Shown piece by piece: positions 43,752 to 52,731 of a DNA stretch of 64,000 bases (its first letter is position 1; each line of letters starts with the position of its first letter). Origin of the DNA: Planctomycetia bacterium (GTDB lineage Bacteria; Planctomycetota; Phycisphaerae; UBA1845; Fen-1342); assembly GCA_015709575.1 (NCBI GenBank), contig CP054190.1, positions 1,668,616 to 1,732,615 on the forward strand, given 5' to 3'. Position numbers and translations under genes: made by a program. Under the pieces are notes generated by a model, which ran no database searches, was not told the origin of the DNA, and worked only from the letters and a program-made list of their open reading frames with translations.

Positions 43752-45701
43752 CTAGTGTTTTGGCTGAGGTGGTGCGCCGGTCTGGTTGTCTCCGCTACCC
43801 GTGTCGGCCGCCGGCGCGCCGGCGTTTCTGCTGGGCGGCGCATCGCCATTGACGGAACGAGTCGGAGCCGGCACGCCCGTCGGCGGGGCAATCGGCGTAT
43901 CGCCACGATCGGCGTCCATTTGCGGCGGCGGGATCAGTGTCACACGAACGCGCAGGATCGGGTCGTCCGTGGGCGCAGCAGCCCGGACCGGGCGCGGCAG
44001 TGACGGCACGGCCGCCACGCCGAACAGGCCGCGGAAGGACTCGCTGGCGGCGCCGGCCACGCGCGCACCGATGTCCGCCGCCACGCGCAGCCGCTCGGCG
44101 ACCGCCTTCCACGCGGCGGGGTCCGTCGGAGTTTCCGGCTCCTCGTCCGTCCTTACTCCGTCCTCATTTCCGCCGAGCGCCGCAGCAGTGCCCGCGCCGC
44201 CGCCTCGCGACGCGGACGCGGCAGATGGAACAGGTTGCGTCGCGCCAGGCACCAGCCCTCCGCGACCAGCGGCGCGATCTCGAAGCGGTTCGGAGTCCGC
44301 CATTTTTTCTTCGCGGGGTGCGCCATCCGTCGGGGCGCTGGATACAGGTGCGGCGGCCGTGCCCGCGGCGGGCGAGTCATCCCGTGCTCGCGATCGACCT
44401 CCGCCCGTCGTCGTCGGAGGCGCGGACGGTGGTGGCAGGTCAGTCACGGCCGGCGACGTAGTTTTGCGGGAGCCGACATCCGCCGCTTCACTGGGGGCCG
44501 GCACCACCGTCCTCAATTGGTCACGCTCCGTTGCCGCGACATCGGTGGGCGCCGCGTCACGCTGGAGCGCTTCGGATACCCGCCCGACGACCGGCAAGCC
44601 AGCGCTGATCTGGACGGTTACGTTCTCCAGCCCGGCACCACTCAAGTCGCTCATGAAAGCGCGGACGGCGCTGGCCGGCGCCTGGTGTTCCTTCCACTCG
44701 GGAGTTGGCTCTGCGTCGCCGTCCTTCGTCGGTCCCGCCCCGGGATGCATCCCGGCGTCCCCGCGCTTCGCTGCCCGGGTCCGATCCGTACTCGTTACGC
44801 GCTCGGCCGAAACCGGCAGTCCCGATTCCCAACGGCTGACAATCGAAGCCGCCCGCTCATATTCGTCCCGGTCAGCAGCGATCACCGTCAGCGCCACCTG
44901 CGCGACGGCCGTGTCCTGCCACGCGGCGTCGAGCGGGGCTGCCGCCGGCGCGCGCAGGTTCGGCATTCCGGCCGCGGCATCGGGTTCGGATGCTCCGGTT
45001 CCGGCAATTGCGCTGCCTGCTTCGGCGTCGCGGCTGAAAGCATCCGGCAGGATTTTGGCCGAATCGGGTTTTGTGACGGCCACGCGGCCGACGGACTGGC
45101 CGGGCGACTGGCTGGACACCAGCGCGTCCATTGTCCGTCCCACATCTTCGCCGGCGGGAGCTTCGCGGGCCGCGCCCGCTGCGCCGGCCGGGCGACCTCC
45201 GCCGATCGGACCAGGATCCCGGGTAGTCGCTGCAAGGGCGTCGTCCGCCGTGGCCGGACCTTGGGCGATGGTTTCGTGCGGGAGACCACGTACTGCAACC
45301 GTTGAATCGGCCGGCGCTGGGACCGCCGGGGCAGCCGCCGGTGAATCCACACGATGAAGAAGGAACGTGCGCGCCGCGACGGCAGTGACCAGCAGTGCCG
45401 CAGCCGACGCCGACACCTGCATGATCCGGAGCCACAGGGTGCGGCGTCCCGACGGGCGTGACCGGGAAACACTCGCCGCGCCGGCCTCCCGCAGGACGCG
45501 CTCCAGCAATCCCGGAGGCGCGGCCGTCATCGGCAGGTCGGCCAGAATCCGGCTGGTGCGCTGCAACTCGTCGGCCGCCGCGCGGCACGAATCGCACGCG
45601 TCAAGGTGTGCGCGCAACTCCGCCGCGCGCTGCGCCGGCAGTTCGCCGTCCAGCAGCGCCGACAGATCGGCCTCAAACCCGCTACACCGACGCGCGTCCA
45701 A
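43752..45701 (-). CDS. Zinc-binding anti-sigma factor with an unusually long C-terminal region
   Basis: A 649-residue protein. The N-terminal ZAS domain has H-x3-C-x2-C in AHLDACDSCRAAADEL and a preceding CSGFEADLSALLDGELPAQ. One membrane helix (VSASAAALLVTAVAARTFLL, ~95-115) follows, and the remaining ~530 residues are mostly Ala/Pro/Thr/Asp-rich with a few structured-looking patches (VAQVALTVIAADRDEYERA). ZAS proteins bind and inhibit their ECF sigma factor until a signal releases it. TTG 45701 is supported by AGGAG five bases upstream and lies inside the sigma factor gene (20-bp overlap), so the two are coupled. Typical anti-sigma factors are about a third of this length. Confidence 0.87.
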   Translation of the reverse strand: MDARRCSGFEADLSALLDGELPAQRAAELRAHLDACDSCRAAADELQRTSRILADLPMTAAPPGLLERVLREAGAASVSRSRPSGRRTLWLRIMQVSASAAALLVTAVAARTFLLHRVDSPAAAPAVPAPADSTVAVRGLPHETIAQGPATADDALAATTRDPGPIGGGRPAGAAGAAREAPAGEDVGRTMDALVSSQSPGQSVGRVAVTKPDSAKILPDAFSRDAEAGSAIAGTGASEPDAAAGMPNLRAPAAAPLDAAWQDTAVAQVALTVIAADRDEYERAASIVSRWESGLPVSAERVTSTDRTRAAKRGDAGMHPGAGPTKDGDAEPTPEWKEHQAPASAVRAFMSDLSGAGLENVTVQISAGLPVVGRVSEALQRDAAPTDVAATERDQLRTVVPAPSEAADVGSRKTTSPAVTDLPPPSAPPTTTGGGRSRARDDSPAAGTAAAPVSSAPTDGAPREEKMADSEPLRDRAAGRGGLVPGATQPVPSAASASRGGGAGTAAALGGNEDGVRTDEEPETPTDPAAWKAVAERLRVAADIGARVAGAASESFRGLFGVAAVPSLPRPVRAAAPTDDPILRVRVTLIPPPQMDADRGDTPIAPPTGVPAPTRSVNGDAPPSRNAGAPAADTGSGDNQTGAPPQPKH

Positions 45702-46290
45702 TGGTTCTCCTAGACTCGGCCGCGAGAATTTCGCGCAGCATCGAGCGGCCGCGATGAATGCGGCTCTTGACCGTGCCGACCGGGGCCTGCGTCACTTCGG
45801 CGATTTCGCCATAGTCCAGCCCGTCCACGTCGCGCAGAACGACCGCAACTCGAAACTCCTCATCCAGTTGCAACAGCGCCCGTTGCACGCGGGCCGCCAA
45901 CTCGCGCCGCGCGGCCTCCTCGGCCGGCGCAGACCCGGGGCCGTCATCCAGCCGCCGCCGCGCGTCGCTGCGAATGTGCTCGGCCAGCAGTTCCGAGCGG
46001 CGGCGCTCCCCGCGCCGCTGGGCGATGAATTGATTGACCGCGATGCGGTACAGCCACGTAAAAAAACCGCTGCCCGCGCGAAACTGCGGCAAGGCTTCCA
46101 GCGCTCGCAGAAACGTCGATTGCGCCAGATCCAGTGCGTCCGCCTGGTTCCCGCAGAGGCGAACACAGGTGTTGAACAAGCGATCCTGATAGCACGACAC
46201 GAGCTGCGCAACAGCCGCGGCGTCGCCGCGCTGAGCACGACGCACCACGTCCAACTCTCTCGCATGCGTGTCCGACTGATCGCGATTCAT
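45682..46290 (-). CDS. ECF-type RNA polymerase sigma factor
   Basis: A 202-residue protein with sigma region 2 (YQDRLFNTCVRLCGNQADAL, DLAQSTFLRALEALPQF, GSGFFTWLYRIAVNQFIAQR) and region 4 (LDEEFRVAVVLRDVDGLDYG, EIAEVTQAPVGTVKSRIHRG). It would direct RNA polymerase to a small stress or envelope regulon. The neighbouring gene encodes a membrane-spanning ZAS anti-sigma factor with a 20-bp overlap, which implies control by sequestration. ATG 46290 has no strong ribosome site but gives the usual N-terminus. No ECF-type autoregulatory promoter could be identified in the 109 bp upstream. Confidence 0.95.
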   Translation of the reverse strand: MNRDQSDTHARELDVVRRAQRGDAAAVAQLVSCYQDRLFNTCVRLCGNQADALDLAQSTFLRALEALPQFRAGSGFFTWLYRIAVNQFIAQRRGERRRSELLAEHIRSDARRRLDDGPGSAPAEEAARRELAARVQRALLQLDEEFRVAVVLRDVDGLDYGEIAEVTQAPVGTVKSRIHRGRSMLREILAAESRRTIGRASV

Positions 46291-46399
46291 GCCGCGCTAC
46301 GCAGGTTGGAAGCGCCACACCGCCGCACGGTTCCCGATCTTTGGAGGGGTTGCCGGTTGCGGTCGTGCCTACGATTATCGGTCCTTCCCCCGGGGACGC

Positions 46400-47578
46400 T
46401 CATTTCAACGCCCGGACCATCCGGGACATGCCCTCCTCCACGACGTCCCGGCCGGTCGCAAAGCTCAGGCGAATGTGCGTGTCGCAGCCGAAGGCGCTTC
46501 CTGACACCACTGCCACATGCGCAAGCTCCAACAGCCGCTCCGCAAACCCGTCTGCATTCCGGACGCCCAGCCGCTCAAACGTGCCGGAAACATCCGGAAA
46601 ACAGTAATACGCGCCGCTGGGCCGCTCGCAGCGAACGCCCGCAATTTGCTGCAGGGCGGCGTACATGACCTCGCAACGCTCGCGGTAGGCGGCCCGCATG
46701 GCGTCCACACAGGTCTGATCGCCGAGAAGTGCGGTGACCGCGGCGGTCTGGATGAAGCTCGCGGCGCCGGTTGTCGTTTGCCCCTGGAGGCGGGCCATCG
46801 CGGACACCAGTGGCTTGGGGCCGCATGCGAATCCAAGCCGCCAGCCGGTCATTGCGTAGGTCTTGCTGAGTCCGTTGACGGTCAGCGTGCGGTCGATCAT
46901 TCCTTCGCAGGCCGCGAGGCTGGCGCTCGGGTTGCCGTCGAATACCAGCCGGTGATACAGCTCGTCGCTGATGGCGATTATGTCATGCTCGCGCAGCACG
47001 GCCGCCAGGGCGTCCAGTTCGCCGCGCGTGTATGTGGCGCCGCTGGGATTCGACGGACTGCTGAAGACGAAGGCCCGCGTGCGCGGCGTGATGGCGGCTC
47101 GCAGCTCCGCCGCAGAGATCAGCCCGCCGCGCGCGACCCCGCTTTGAAGTATGACCGGCAAGCCGCCGAAGAGTCGCACCTGCTCGGGATAACTCACCCA
47201 GTAGGGTGCGGGAATGATGACCTCGTCGCCCGGGTCAAGCAGGGACGCAAAGGCCAGGTGCAGCGCGTCCTTCGCGCCGACCGTGACGACGACCTGCGCT
47301 GGCTCATACGACACACCGGCGTGCTGCTTGTAGTAGGTGCAGATTGCTTCGCGGAGCGGGGTCTTGCCCGCCACGGGGCTGGGATACTTGGTGTCCCCCG
47401 CCTCGAGCGCCTTGCCGACGGCCGCCTTGATGTGGGCGGGTGTGTCGAAGTCCGGCTGGCCAGCGGAGAAATCCACCACGCTCTTTCCAGCGGCCCGCAG
47501 TGCCGCCGCTTTCTCCGCGACAGCCAGGGTCGCCGACGGCGCCAGCGTGGCGAGCATCTTCGAGATTCGTACGTTCAT
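46400..47578 (-). CDS. aspC: Class I/II pyridoxal-phosphate aminotransferase, aspartate type
   Basis: A 392-residue cytoplasmic enzyme. It opens with SKMLATLAPSATLAVAEKAA and contains FSAGQPDFDTPAHIKAAV, TVGAKDALHLAFASLLDPGD, PAPYWVSYPEQVRLFGG, FSSPSNPSGATYTRGEL (Asn/Pro), AISDELYHRLVFDG (Asp binds the pyridine nitrogen), NGLSKTYAMTGWRLGF (PLP Lys) and HIRLSFATGRDVVEEGM (C-terminal Arg for the substrate carboxylate). This is the Thermus-type aspartate (or aspartate/prephenate) aminotransferase subgroup. The length is normal. ATG 47578 has AGAGGA about eight bases upstream. The 5' gap is shared with the divergent sensor kinase operon. Confidence 0.93.
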   Translation of the reverse strand: MNVRISKMLATLAPSATLAVAEKAAALRAAGKSVVDFSAGQPDFDTPAHIKAAVGKALEAGDTKYPSPVAGKTPLREAICTYYKQHAGVSYEPAQVVVTVGAKDALHLAFASLLDPGDEVIIPAPYWVSYPEQVRLFGGLPVILQSGVARGGLISAAELRAAITPRTRAFVFSSPSNPSGATYTRGELDALAAVLREHDIIAISDELYHRLVFDGNPSASLAACEGMIDRTLTVNGLSKTYAMTGWRLGFACGPKPLVSAMARLQGQTTTGAASFIQTAAVTALLGDQTCVDAMRAAYRERCEVMYAALQQIAGVRCERPSGAYYCFPDVSGTFERLGVRNADGFAERLLELAHVAVVSGSAFGCDTHIRLSFATGRDVVEEGMSRMVRALK

Positions 47579-47962
47579 TCGATCCTCTGCCGGACGGGTG
47601 GGCGCGCGGACGGGTTATTCCTGCCGGGCGGCCGGGTTCTCGGGCGTCGGGCGAGGGCGGCGAGCCATCGCGCTTCGCGGCTGTTATAGCCGGGGGGGAG
47701 CCGCCCGGCGAGCGTTTGCGGACACGCGGGCCATGCGGACCCGCCGACGGAAAAAGCCGGCCGAGAGGTTCCCGGAATTGATCGGTTCGGCTCGGCCGAT
47801 AGTCGCCGCTTCCGATGCGCCTCGGCTGTCGCCATTATCGGCGGACGGTGCTCGTTATCAGCTATTCGGCTCGGATGCGCGCGGTCCGACGGCGGTCCGT
47901 CGCCGGTGCTGACGAAGTCGCGGGGGCAATCACTCGATACAAGCCGGGGAGATGACTGCGCG
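47579..47962. other. Divergent regulatory gap upstream of the secretion/pilus operon
   Basis: A 384-bp stretch between aspC and the first gene of the signalling-secretion operon. A minus-strand TATAAC is listed separately. No convincing promoter pair for the plus-strand operon could be read, although it must lie here if the genes are co-transcribed. Confidence 0.45.
47683..47688 (-). promoter_or_regulatory. Candidate -10 for the aspC-like gene
   Basis: TATAAC on the minus strand lies ~105 bp before the ATG at 47578. The -35 is not recognisable. Confidence 0.3.
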
Positions 47963-49828
47963 ATGAGTACGCCTCAACAATCCGCGGGGACCGGGAGCGC
48001 TGCGCGATCCCCCGGGCCTGCGCACCGCTCGCTGCTTCGCCGTGAGCCGCTGGCGTTGTTCGGCGCGGTGGTGGCGACGCTGCTGGTCGCCGCGCTGGGT
48101 GCATGTGCCATCGTGCTGACTCACACCGTCGCAGGGCAGGAGCGGCAGGCATTGGCGCGCGGCGCGCCGACGATCATGAAACTGCTGATAGAGCAACTGT
48201 CCGACGCCGGCGCGCTGACGGCGGAGGCGATCGAGCGGAATCTGCGGAATGCCGCCCAGTTGCCGGGCGTGTACCGCAGCACGCTTCGACTGGAGAACGC
48301 CGCCCCGGCCGGCGGCGGCGCGGGGGAACGGCGTGAGTACTCCTTCGGTCCGAACGATATCCCCGCCGGCGCGCTGCAGTTGGAGTCTTCGATCGAGTGT
48401 GAGGAGCAGACGGGGCGCCTGGTGGTCGTCTTCGCTCCCGAGAGCGGCGCCTGGCTGAGCATGGTGAGCTGGTCCGGCGCGGGCGGCGTGGCGATTGTCG
48501 CGCTTCTGACCTTCGCGGGTGTGTACCGCGCCGTCAATCGGCGCCTGCGAACGCTGCAGTTCGTTCGCGACAACCTGCTGGCCTATCACGCGGGCATCGA
48601 GCAATCGGTCGAGTTGCTGGCGCTGCAGGGCCGCTCCACCGCCGAGACCGAGGCGTGGAACTCGATGATCGAGTTCATCCGCGGGATGCAGCAGGAGCTG
48701 GACGGGCATCGGGCGCGGCAGGCCGTGGTCGGGTCGATGCACTCGATGCAGTCGCACGGAGCGCGGGCGATTCTGGATGCGCTGCCGATCGGCGTGCTGC
48801 GGATCGACGCGGAAGGGCGGCTGGCGTACGCCAATGACGCGGCCGGTCGCCTGTTGTCGCTGAATGAGGCGGAAGAGCCTGCGTCGCTGGCGGAGCGCTG
48901 CCCGACGCCGGCGCTGGCGGACGCGCTCAACGCGCTGTGCCGCTCCGCGAGCGGGGCGGGTGTGGATCATCGTCTGGAGTTCGGCGGGGGCTACTCGATC
49001 GTGCGGATGATGGCGATGCCGGTGCGCCCGCTGGGGGACGACGAGGTGATCGTCACCCTGCAGGACGTGACGCAGTTGAAGGAGGCCGAGCGTTCGCGCG
49101 AGGAGTTCCTGGCGCACATCACGCACGAGCTGCGCACCCCGCTGACCAACATTCGGGCATACAGCGAGACGCTCAACGAGGACTTCTTCGACGACGAACA
49201 GACGCGCCGCGAGTGCTACGACGTCATCATGAGCGAGACGCGCCGGCTCTCCAAGCTGATCGAGGACGTGCTGAGCGCATCGCAGATCGACGCCGGCGTG
49301 GCGCGCCTCAATCGCGAGGCGATCCGCGTGGATCAGTCGCTGCGCAAGGCGGTTCAGGAAGTGCAGGCCTCGGCGGATTCCAAGAACGTCGGCTTGTCGC
49401 TCAAGCTGCCCAGCAAGCTGCCTGCGGCGCTCGGCGACGGGCATCGCCTGCACCAGGTGTGGATCAACCTGATCGGAAACGCCGTGAAGTACACGCCCTC
49501 CGGGGGGACCGTGCAGGTCGAGGCGGAAGGGCAGGGGGAAACGGTACGCATCCGGGTGATCGACACCGGCATTGGCATCCCAAAAGAGTTCCACGAGCGG
49601 ATCTTCGAAAAGTTCTTCCGCGTCAGTGACTCGCGCGTGGAGGCCGAGGAGGGCACCGGCCTGGGCCTGTCCATCACGCGCGAGATCGTCCGCCTGCACG
49701 GCGGATCGATCGGTGTGGAAAGCGAGCCGGGTGCAGGAACCACCATCATCGTGGACCTGCCGGTCGCCCGCGAGTCCCAGAAGCCGTCAACGGGGGAGGC
49801 GCGCAATGGCGCTGATCGTCGTAGCTGA
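47963..49828 (+). CDS. Membrane sensor histidine kinase with PAS domain
   Basis: A 621-residue protein. Two membrane helices (LALFGAVVATLLVAALGACA at ~30-50 and GGVAIVALLTFAGVYRAV at ~180-200) flank a periplasmic sensor region of ~120 residues. A PAS-like domain (ILDALPIGVLRIDAEGRLAY, ~270-385) leads into HisKA with the phospho-acceptor His in FLAHITHELRTPLTNIRAYS. HATPase motifs are complete: VWINLIGNAVKYTPSGG, VIDTGIGIPKEFHERIF and GTGLGLSITREIVRLHGGS. ATG 47963 follows GGGGAG. The last 23 bp overlap the CheY-like gene, making that protein the obvious phospho-acceptor. It heads the co-directional run that continues into GspE/GspF. Confidence 0.93.
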   Translation: MSTPQQSAGTGSAARSPGPAHRSLLRREPLALFGAVVATLLVAALGACAIVLTHTVAGQERQALARGAPTIMKLLIEQLSDAGALTAEAIERNLRNAAQLPGVYRSTLRLENAAPAGGGAGERREYSFGPNDIPAGALQLESSIECEEQTGRLVVVFAPESGAWLSMVSWSGAGGVAIVALLTFAGVYRAVNRRLRTLQFVRDNLLAYHAGIEQSVELLALQGRSTAETEAWNSMIEFIRGMQQELDGHRARQAVVGSMHSMQSHGARAILDALPIGVLRIDAEGRLAYANDAAGRLLSLNEAEEPASLAERCPTPALADALNALCRSASGAGVDHRLEFGGGYSIVRMMAMPVRPLGDDEVIVTLQDVTQLKEAERSREEFLAHITHELRTPLTNIRAYSETLNEDFFDDEQTRRECYDVIMSETRRLSKLIEDVLSASQIDAGVARLNREAIRVDQSLRKAVQEVQASADSKNVGLSLKLPSKLPAALGDGHRLHQVWINLIGNAVKYTPSGGTVQVEAEGQGETVRIRVIDTGIGIPKEFHERIFEKFFRVSDSRVEAEEGTGLGLSITREIVRLHGGSIGVESEPGAGTTIIVDLPVARESQKPSTGEARNGADRRS

Positions 49829-50216
49829 AGACCAGGCGCACATCCGGCACGTGCTGACGATGTGGATGCGCAAGCACGGGTACGAGGTGCTCGAGGCGCC
49901 AACCGGCCGCGCGGCGTATGAGCAGTTGATCCGCGTTTCGGCGGACCTGCTGGTCACAGACGTGAACATGCCGGAGATGGACGGCATCGAGCTGGCAGGC
50001 AAGGCCCTGGCTGCGTGTCCGTCGCTGCGCGGTGTGGTAGTGGTGACGTCGCGCTGCGACCAGTCCGACATCGTCGAGCAGCTCCGCGATCCGCGCGTAC
50101 ACGTCTATCCCAAGCCGTTCAGTCCGTCGCAACTGTTGCGCGAGGTGGAAGCGATCCTTGGCACGACGCCCGCCACGGGCGCGCCGTCGGCCGCGATGGG
50201 GGGTGCCGCGTCGTGA
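49806..50216 (+). CDS. Single-domain (CheY-like) response regulator
   Basis: A 136-residue receiver domain without an output domain. The acidic pair is in LIVVAEDQAHIRHV, the phospho-acceptor Asp in DLLVTDVNMPEMDGIELAGK, the conserved Thr/Ser after VVVVTS and the Lys in VHVYPKPFSPSQLL. It probably takes phosphate from the overlapping kinase and acts by protein contact, for instance on the HD-GYP protein or the secretion ATPase encoded next; the target is inference. ATG 49806 lies inside the kinase gene, and the stop overlaps the GTG of the HD-GYP gene. Confidence 0.92.
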   Translation: MALIVVAEDQAHIRHVLTMWMRKHGYEVLEAPTGRAAYEQLIRVSADLLVTDVNMPEMDGIELAGKALAACPSLRGVVVVTSRCDQSDIVEQLRDPRVHVYPKPFSPSQLLREVEAILGTTPATGAPSAAMGGAAS

Positions 50217-51463
50217 CGCCAGCGACGAACAACTCGCCGCCGACGCCGCAAGCGGAGCTGCGCCCGGAGCAGCTCTTTGAGCGACTCACCGCCGCCGCCG
50301 AGGAGAACGAGGCGCTCGGCCGGGAGCTGCTGCGCTGCTACGAGCAGCTCTCGCTGGTCTTTGAGATCACCGAGCACATCGCCACGCTTCAGGATCCGCA
50401 GAATATCCAGCAATCGCTGCTGCGTCGGTACGCGACGATGCTGGGCGCCAGCGCTGCACTGCTGGACCACGACGGGCGCTGCGACAGCGTCGAGGGCGTG
50501 GACGCGGTCGCACCCCTGGCGCTGGACCCGACGCGCTTGCGTGAGCTGCTTCGCGACGAGATCGCCGCCGTCCGCAGTTCGCGCCGTACCACCGTGCCCA
50601 CCCTGCCGGCATCCGTTGCGACGGAACTCGACGGGGCGCACGTGCTGCTTGGCGCGCTGCCGCAGTTTCAGTCCGAAACGGGCGTCGTGATCGCCCTGCG
50701 CCGATCCAGCGACCCGCCCTTCGACTCCAGCGATCGTCTCGCGGCCGAATCCGTGCTGGGGTACGGCGGTCACATCCTCAGCAACGTGCTGATGGTGCGC
50801 CACCTGCAGCAGACGGCGCTCGAGACGGTCCGAGCGCTTGCGAACGCCATTGACGCCAAGGACAACTACACCCACGGCCATTCCGAGCGCGTCGGCTGGC
50901 TGGCGCGGATGGTCGGCCAGGCGCTGGGCATGCCCAATCGACAGCTCCAGATCCTTGAATGGGCGGGGCTGCTCCACGACGTCGGCAAGATCGGCGTCCC
51001 GGAGCGCATCCTCAACAAGCCCGGTCGGTTGACGACCGAGGAATTCGACGAAATGAAGCGCCACCCGCGCCTCAGCTACGAGGTGCTGAGGCCGGTCGCC
51101 AGCCTCGCGCCGGTGCTCGAGGGGGTGCTCTATCACCATGAAAACCACGACGGCAGCGGCTACCCAACCGGACTGGCCGGCGACGCAATTCCGCTCATCG
51201 CGCGGGTCATCCACGTGGTGGACATCTTCGACGCGCTCACCAGTTCGCGCTCGTATCGCAAGGGCTTCACGATTGCCAAGGCGTACGAGATTCTCCGAAC
51301 GGACAGCGGGCGCGTCACCGATCCGCTCGTCACCGACTGTTTTCTGACGGCGTTCGAGCGCTACCGGGCCGAGCGGCCGGCGGATTTCGCCGAGCGCTTC
51401 GCGCACATCGCGGCTGAGGCCGATCCCGTCCCCGACGACGAGGAGGCGCGACGTGGGCGCTGA
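50213..51463 (+). CDS. GAF/HD-GYP c-di-GMP phosphodiesterase
   Basis: A 416-residue protein. An N-terminal coiled coil (~15-45) and a GAF-like domain (LSLVFEITEHIATLQDPQNI, ~45-190) precede the HD-GYP domain (~200-390). The HD part has YTHGHSERVGWLARMVGQAL and LLHDVGKIGVPERILNKPG (His ~255, Asp ~256), and the second metal-site part YHHENHDGSGYPTGLAGDAI holds the HHE-x2-D-G-x-G-Y-P motif. All metal ligands look intact, so it should cleave cyclic di-GMP. GTG 50213 overlaps the regulator's stop (GTGA). It is followed with an 11-bp overlap by the degenerate GGDEF gene. Confidence 0.93.
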   Translation: MTPATNNSPPTPQAELRPEQLFERLTAAAEENEALGRELLRCYEQLSLVFEITEHIATLQDPQNIQQSLLRRYATMLGASAALLDHDGRCDSVEGVDAVAPLALDPTRLRELLRDEIAAVRSSRRTTVPTLPASVATELDGAHVLLGALPQFQSETGVVIALRRSSDPPFDSSDRLAAESVLGYGGHILSNVLMVRHLQQTALETVRALANAIDAKDNYTHGHSERVGWLARMVGQALGMPNRQLQILEWAGLLHDVGKIGVPERILNKPGRLTTEEFDEMKRHPRLSYEVLRPVASLAPVLEGVLYHHENHDGSGYPTGLAGDAIPLIARVIHVVDIFDALTSSRSYRKGFTIAKAYEILRTDSGRVTDPLVTDCFLTAFERYRAERPADFAERFAHIAAEADPVPDDEEARRGR

Positions 51464-52727
51464 AGCCATCCGAATGCGGCTGATCGTCCGCCTGGTGGCC
51501 GCGGCGATACTCCTGATTCTCCTCTGCGCGGTCGTCGCCATGCCGACGCTGGCGGGGCGCGAGGGTGTGCTCTTTGCGCTCGTGCTGGCGCTGGGGGGCA
51601 CGCTGTGCGTTGCCGTGCACGGCGTCGGCCCGTGGTTCGCCGGCGGCGCGGGGGGCGCCGTGGGCGTCGTCGCGGGCGTCGCGCTGGGCGCGGCTGCCGC
51701 GGCCGAAGTGGAGCATCGCGTCGGGTTCCTGCTGATGGGCTCGGCGTTGATGGGAATCCTCGGGGCGCTCGCGGGCGCAGCGCCGATGCCGCTGGCCGCC
51801 GGCCCCGCGGCGGTGTCACGCCGTGCGCCGTCGGCGCTGCCGGCGGCGTGCGCCGGACTGTTGCGCGATGGCGAGGAATGGCTTGGCGGGGACGGTGCCG
51901 GGGCACATTCGATTGACGCGCGACTGGCGTTCCTGCGTGAGGCCATGAGTCGGCGTCTTGGCGCGACGGACGTTCGCCTCTCCGGAGCATCCGGTTCGGC
52001 GCGGGCGGCCGCTGCCGGCCCGGAGCCAGGCGCGTTGTTCCCGATCTATCGCGGCGGCAAGCTCGTTTCAGTGTTGCGCGCTTCCGGAGGCTTGTGTCTG
52101 GAGGGTGTCGACGGCCTGCTGCACGAGACGATTCAGGCGATCTGGCTGCGCGCGGAGGATTCCGCCCGGGCGGCCCGCGCGTCCGAAACGGACGCGGTCA
52201 GCGGCCTTTTGACGCGAGCTGCGCTGATTCAACGTGCGATTGCGGTTCTTGGCGCGGACGGCGCAGGTCAGGCGGGCGTGTGTGTATGGCGAATACAGGA
52301 CGCGGCCGAGGCGATGACTCGGGCTGATTGGGAGCAGGTCGATCAACTGATCGCGGCTGCGGGCCAGGCTGCCCGGCGGCGGGCCCGCAGCACGGATCTT
52401 CTGGGACGGCTGGACGACTGCCGGCTGGTCGCGGTTCTGCCGCTGGCGGATCGCGGGCTGTCCGGGCGAGTCGCATCGGAAGTCACCGCCGCGATCACGG
52501 CTGCTCTCCGGGCGCAGGGCTTTCCCGGCGTGTCCGCGCACGCGGTGGAGCACGGAGGCCCGGGAGTAGTACAGCCGACCGCGCTGGCGCGCATGATCCA
52601 GACCGCCGCCCTGCGGCTGTCGGATTTGTCGGTCGGTGAGCGGAAAGCGGCGGGCCACACCTCGCCGGCGGCCCTGGTGATTGCGCGAGGCGCGCCGTGG
52701 AGCGCCGGCGCGGGCGAAGCGGAGTGA
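51453..52727 (+). CDS. Membrane protein with a degenerate GGDEF domain
   Basis: A 424-residue protein. About four membrane helices lie in residues ~8-115 (LIVRLVAAAILLILLCAVVA, then FALVLALGGTLCVAVHG). A GAF-like middle part (~150-235) is followed by a GGDEF-fold region opening with ETDAVSGLLTRAALIQRAIA and continuing ARSTDLLGRLDDCRLVAVLP. The active-site loop G-G-D/E-E-F is replaced by L-D-D-C-R, so diguanylate cyclase activity is unlikely and a nucleotide-binding or regulatory role is inferred. GTG 51453 has AGGAGG six bases upstream and overlaps the HD-GYP stop. Confidence 0.75.
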   Translation: MGAEAIRMRLIVRLVAAAILLILLCAVVAMPTLAGREGVLFALVLALGGTLCVAVHGVGPWFAGGAGGAVGVVAGVALGAAAAAEVEHRVGFLLMGSALMGILGALAGAAPMPLAAGPAAVSRRAPSALPAACAGLLRDGEEWLGGDGAGAHSIDARLAFLREAMSRRLGATDVRLSGASGSARAAAAGPEPGALFPIYRGGKLVSVLRASGGLCLEGVDGLLHETIQAIWLRAEDSARAARASETDAVSGLLTRAALIQRAIAVLGADGAGQAGVCVWRIQDAAEAMTRADWEQVDQLIAAAGQAARRRARSTDLLGRLDDCRLVAVLPLADRGLSGRVASEVTAAITAALRAQGFPGVSAHAVEHGGPGVVQPTALARMIQTAALRLSDLSVGERKAAGHTSPAALVIARGAPWSAGAGEAE

Positions 52728-52731
52728 GCCT

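Noticed and set aside
46291..46399. ECF-type promoter (GGAACC...CGTA) before the sigma factor gene
   Set aside because: The two elements occur but are 27 bp apart instead of about 16, and the second abuts the start codon.
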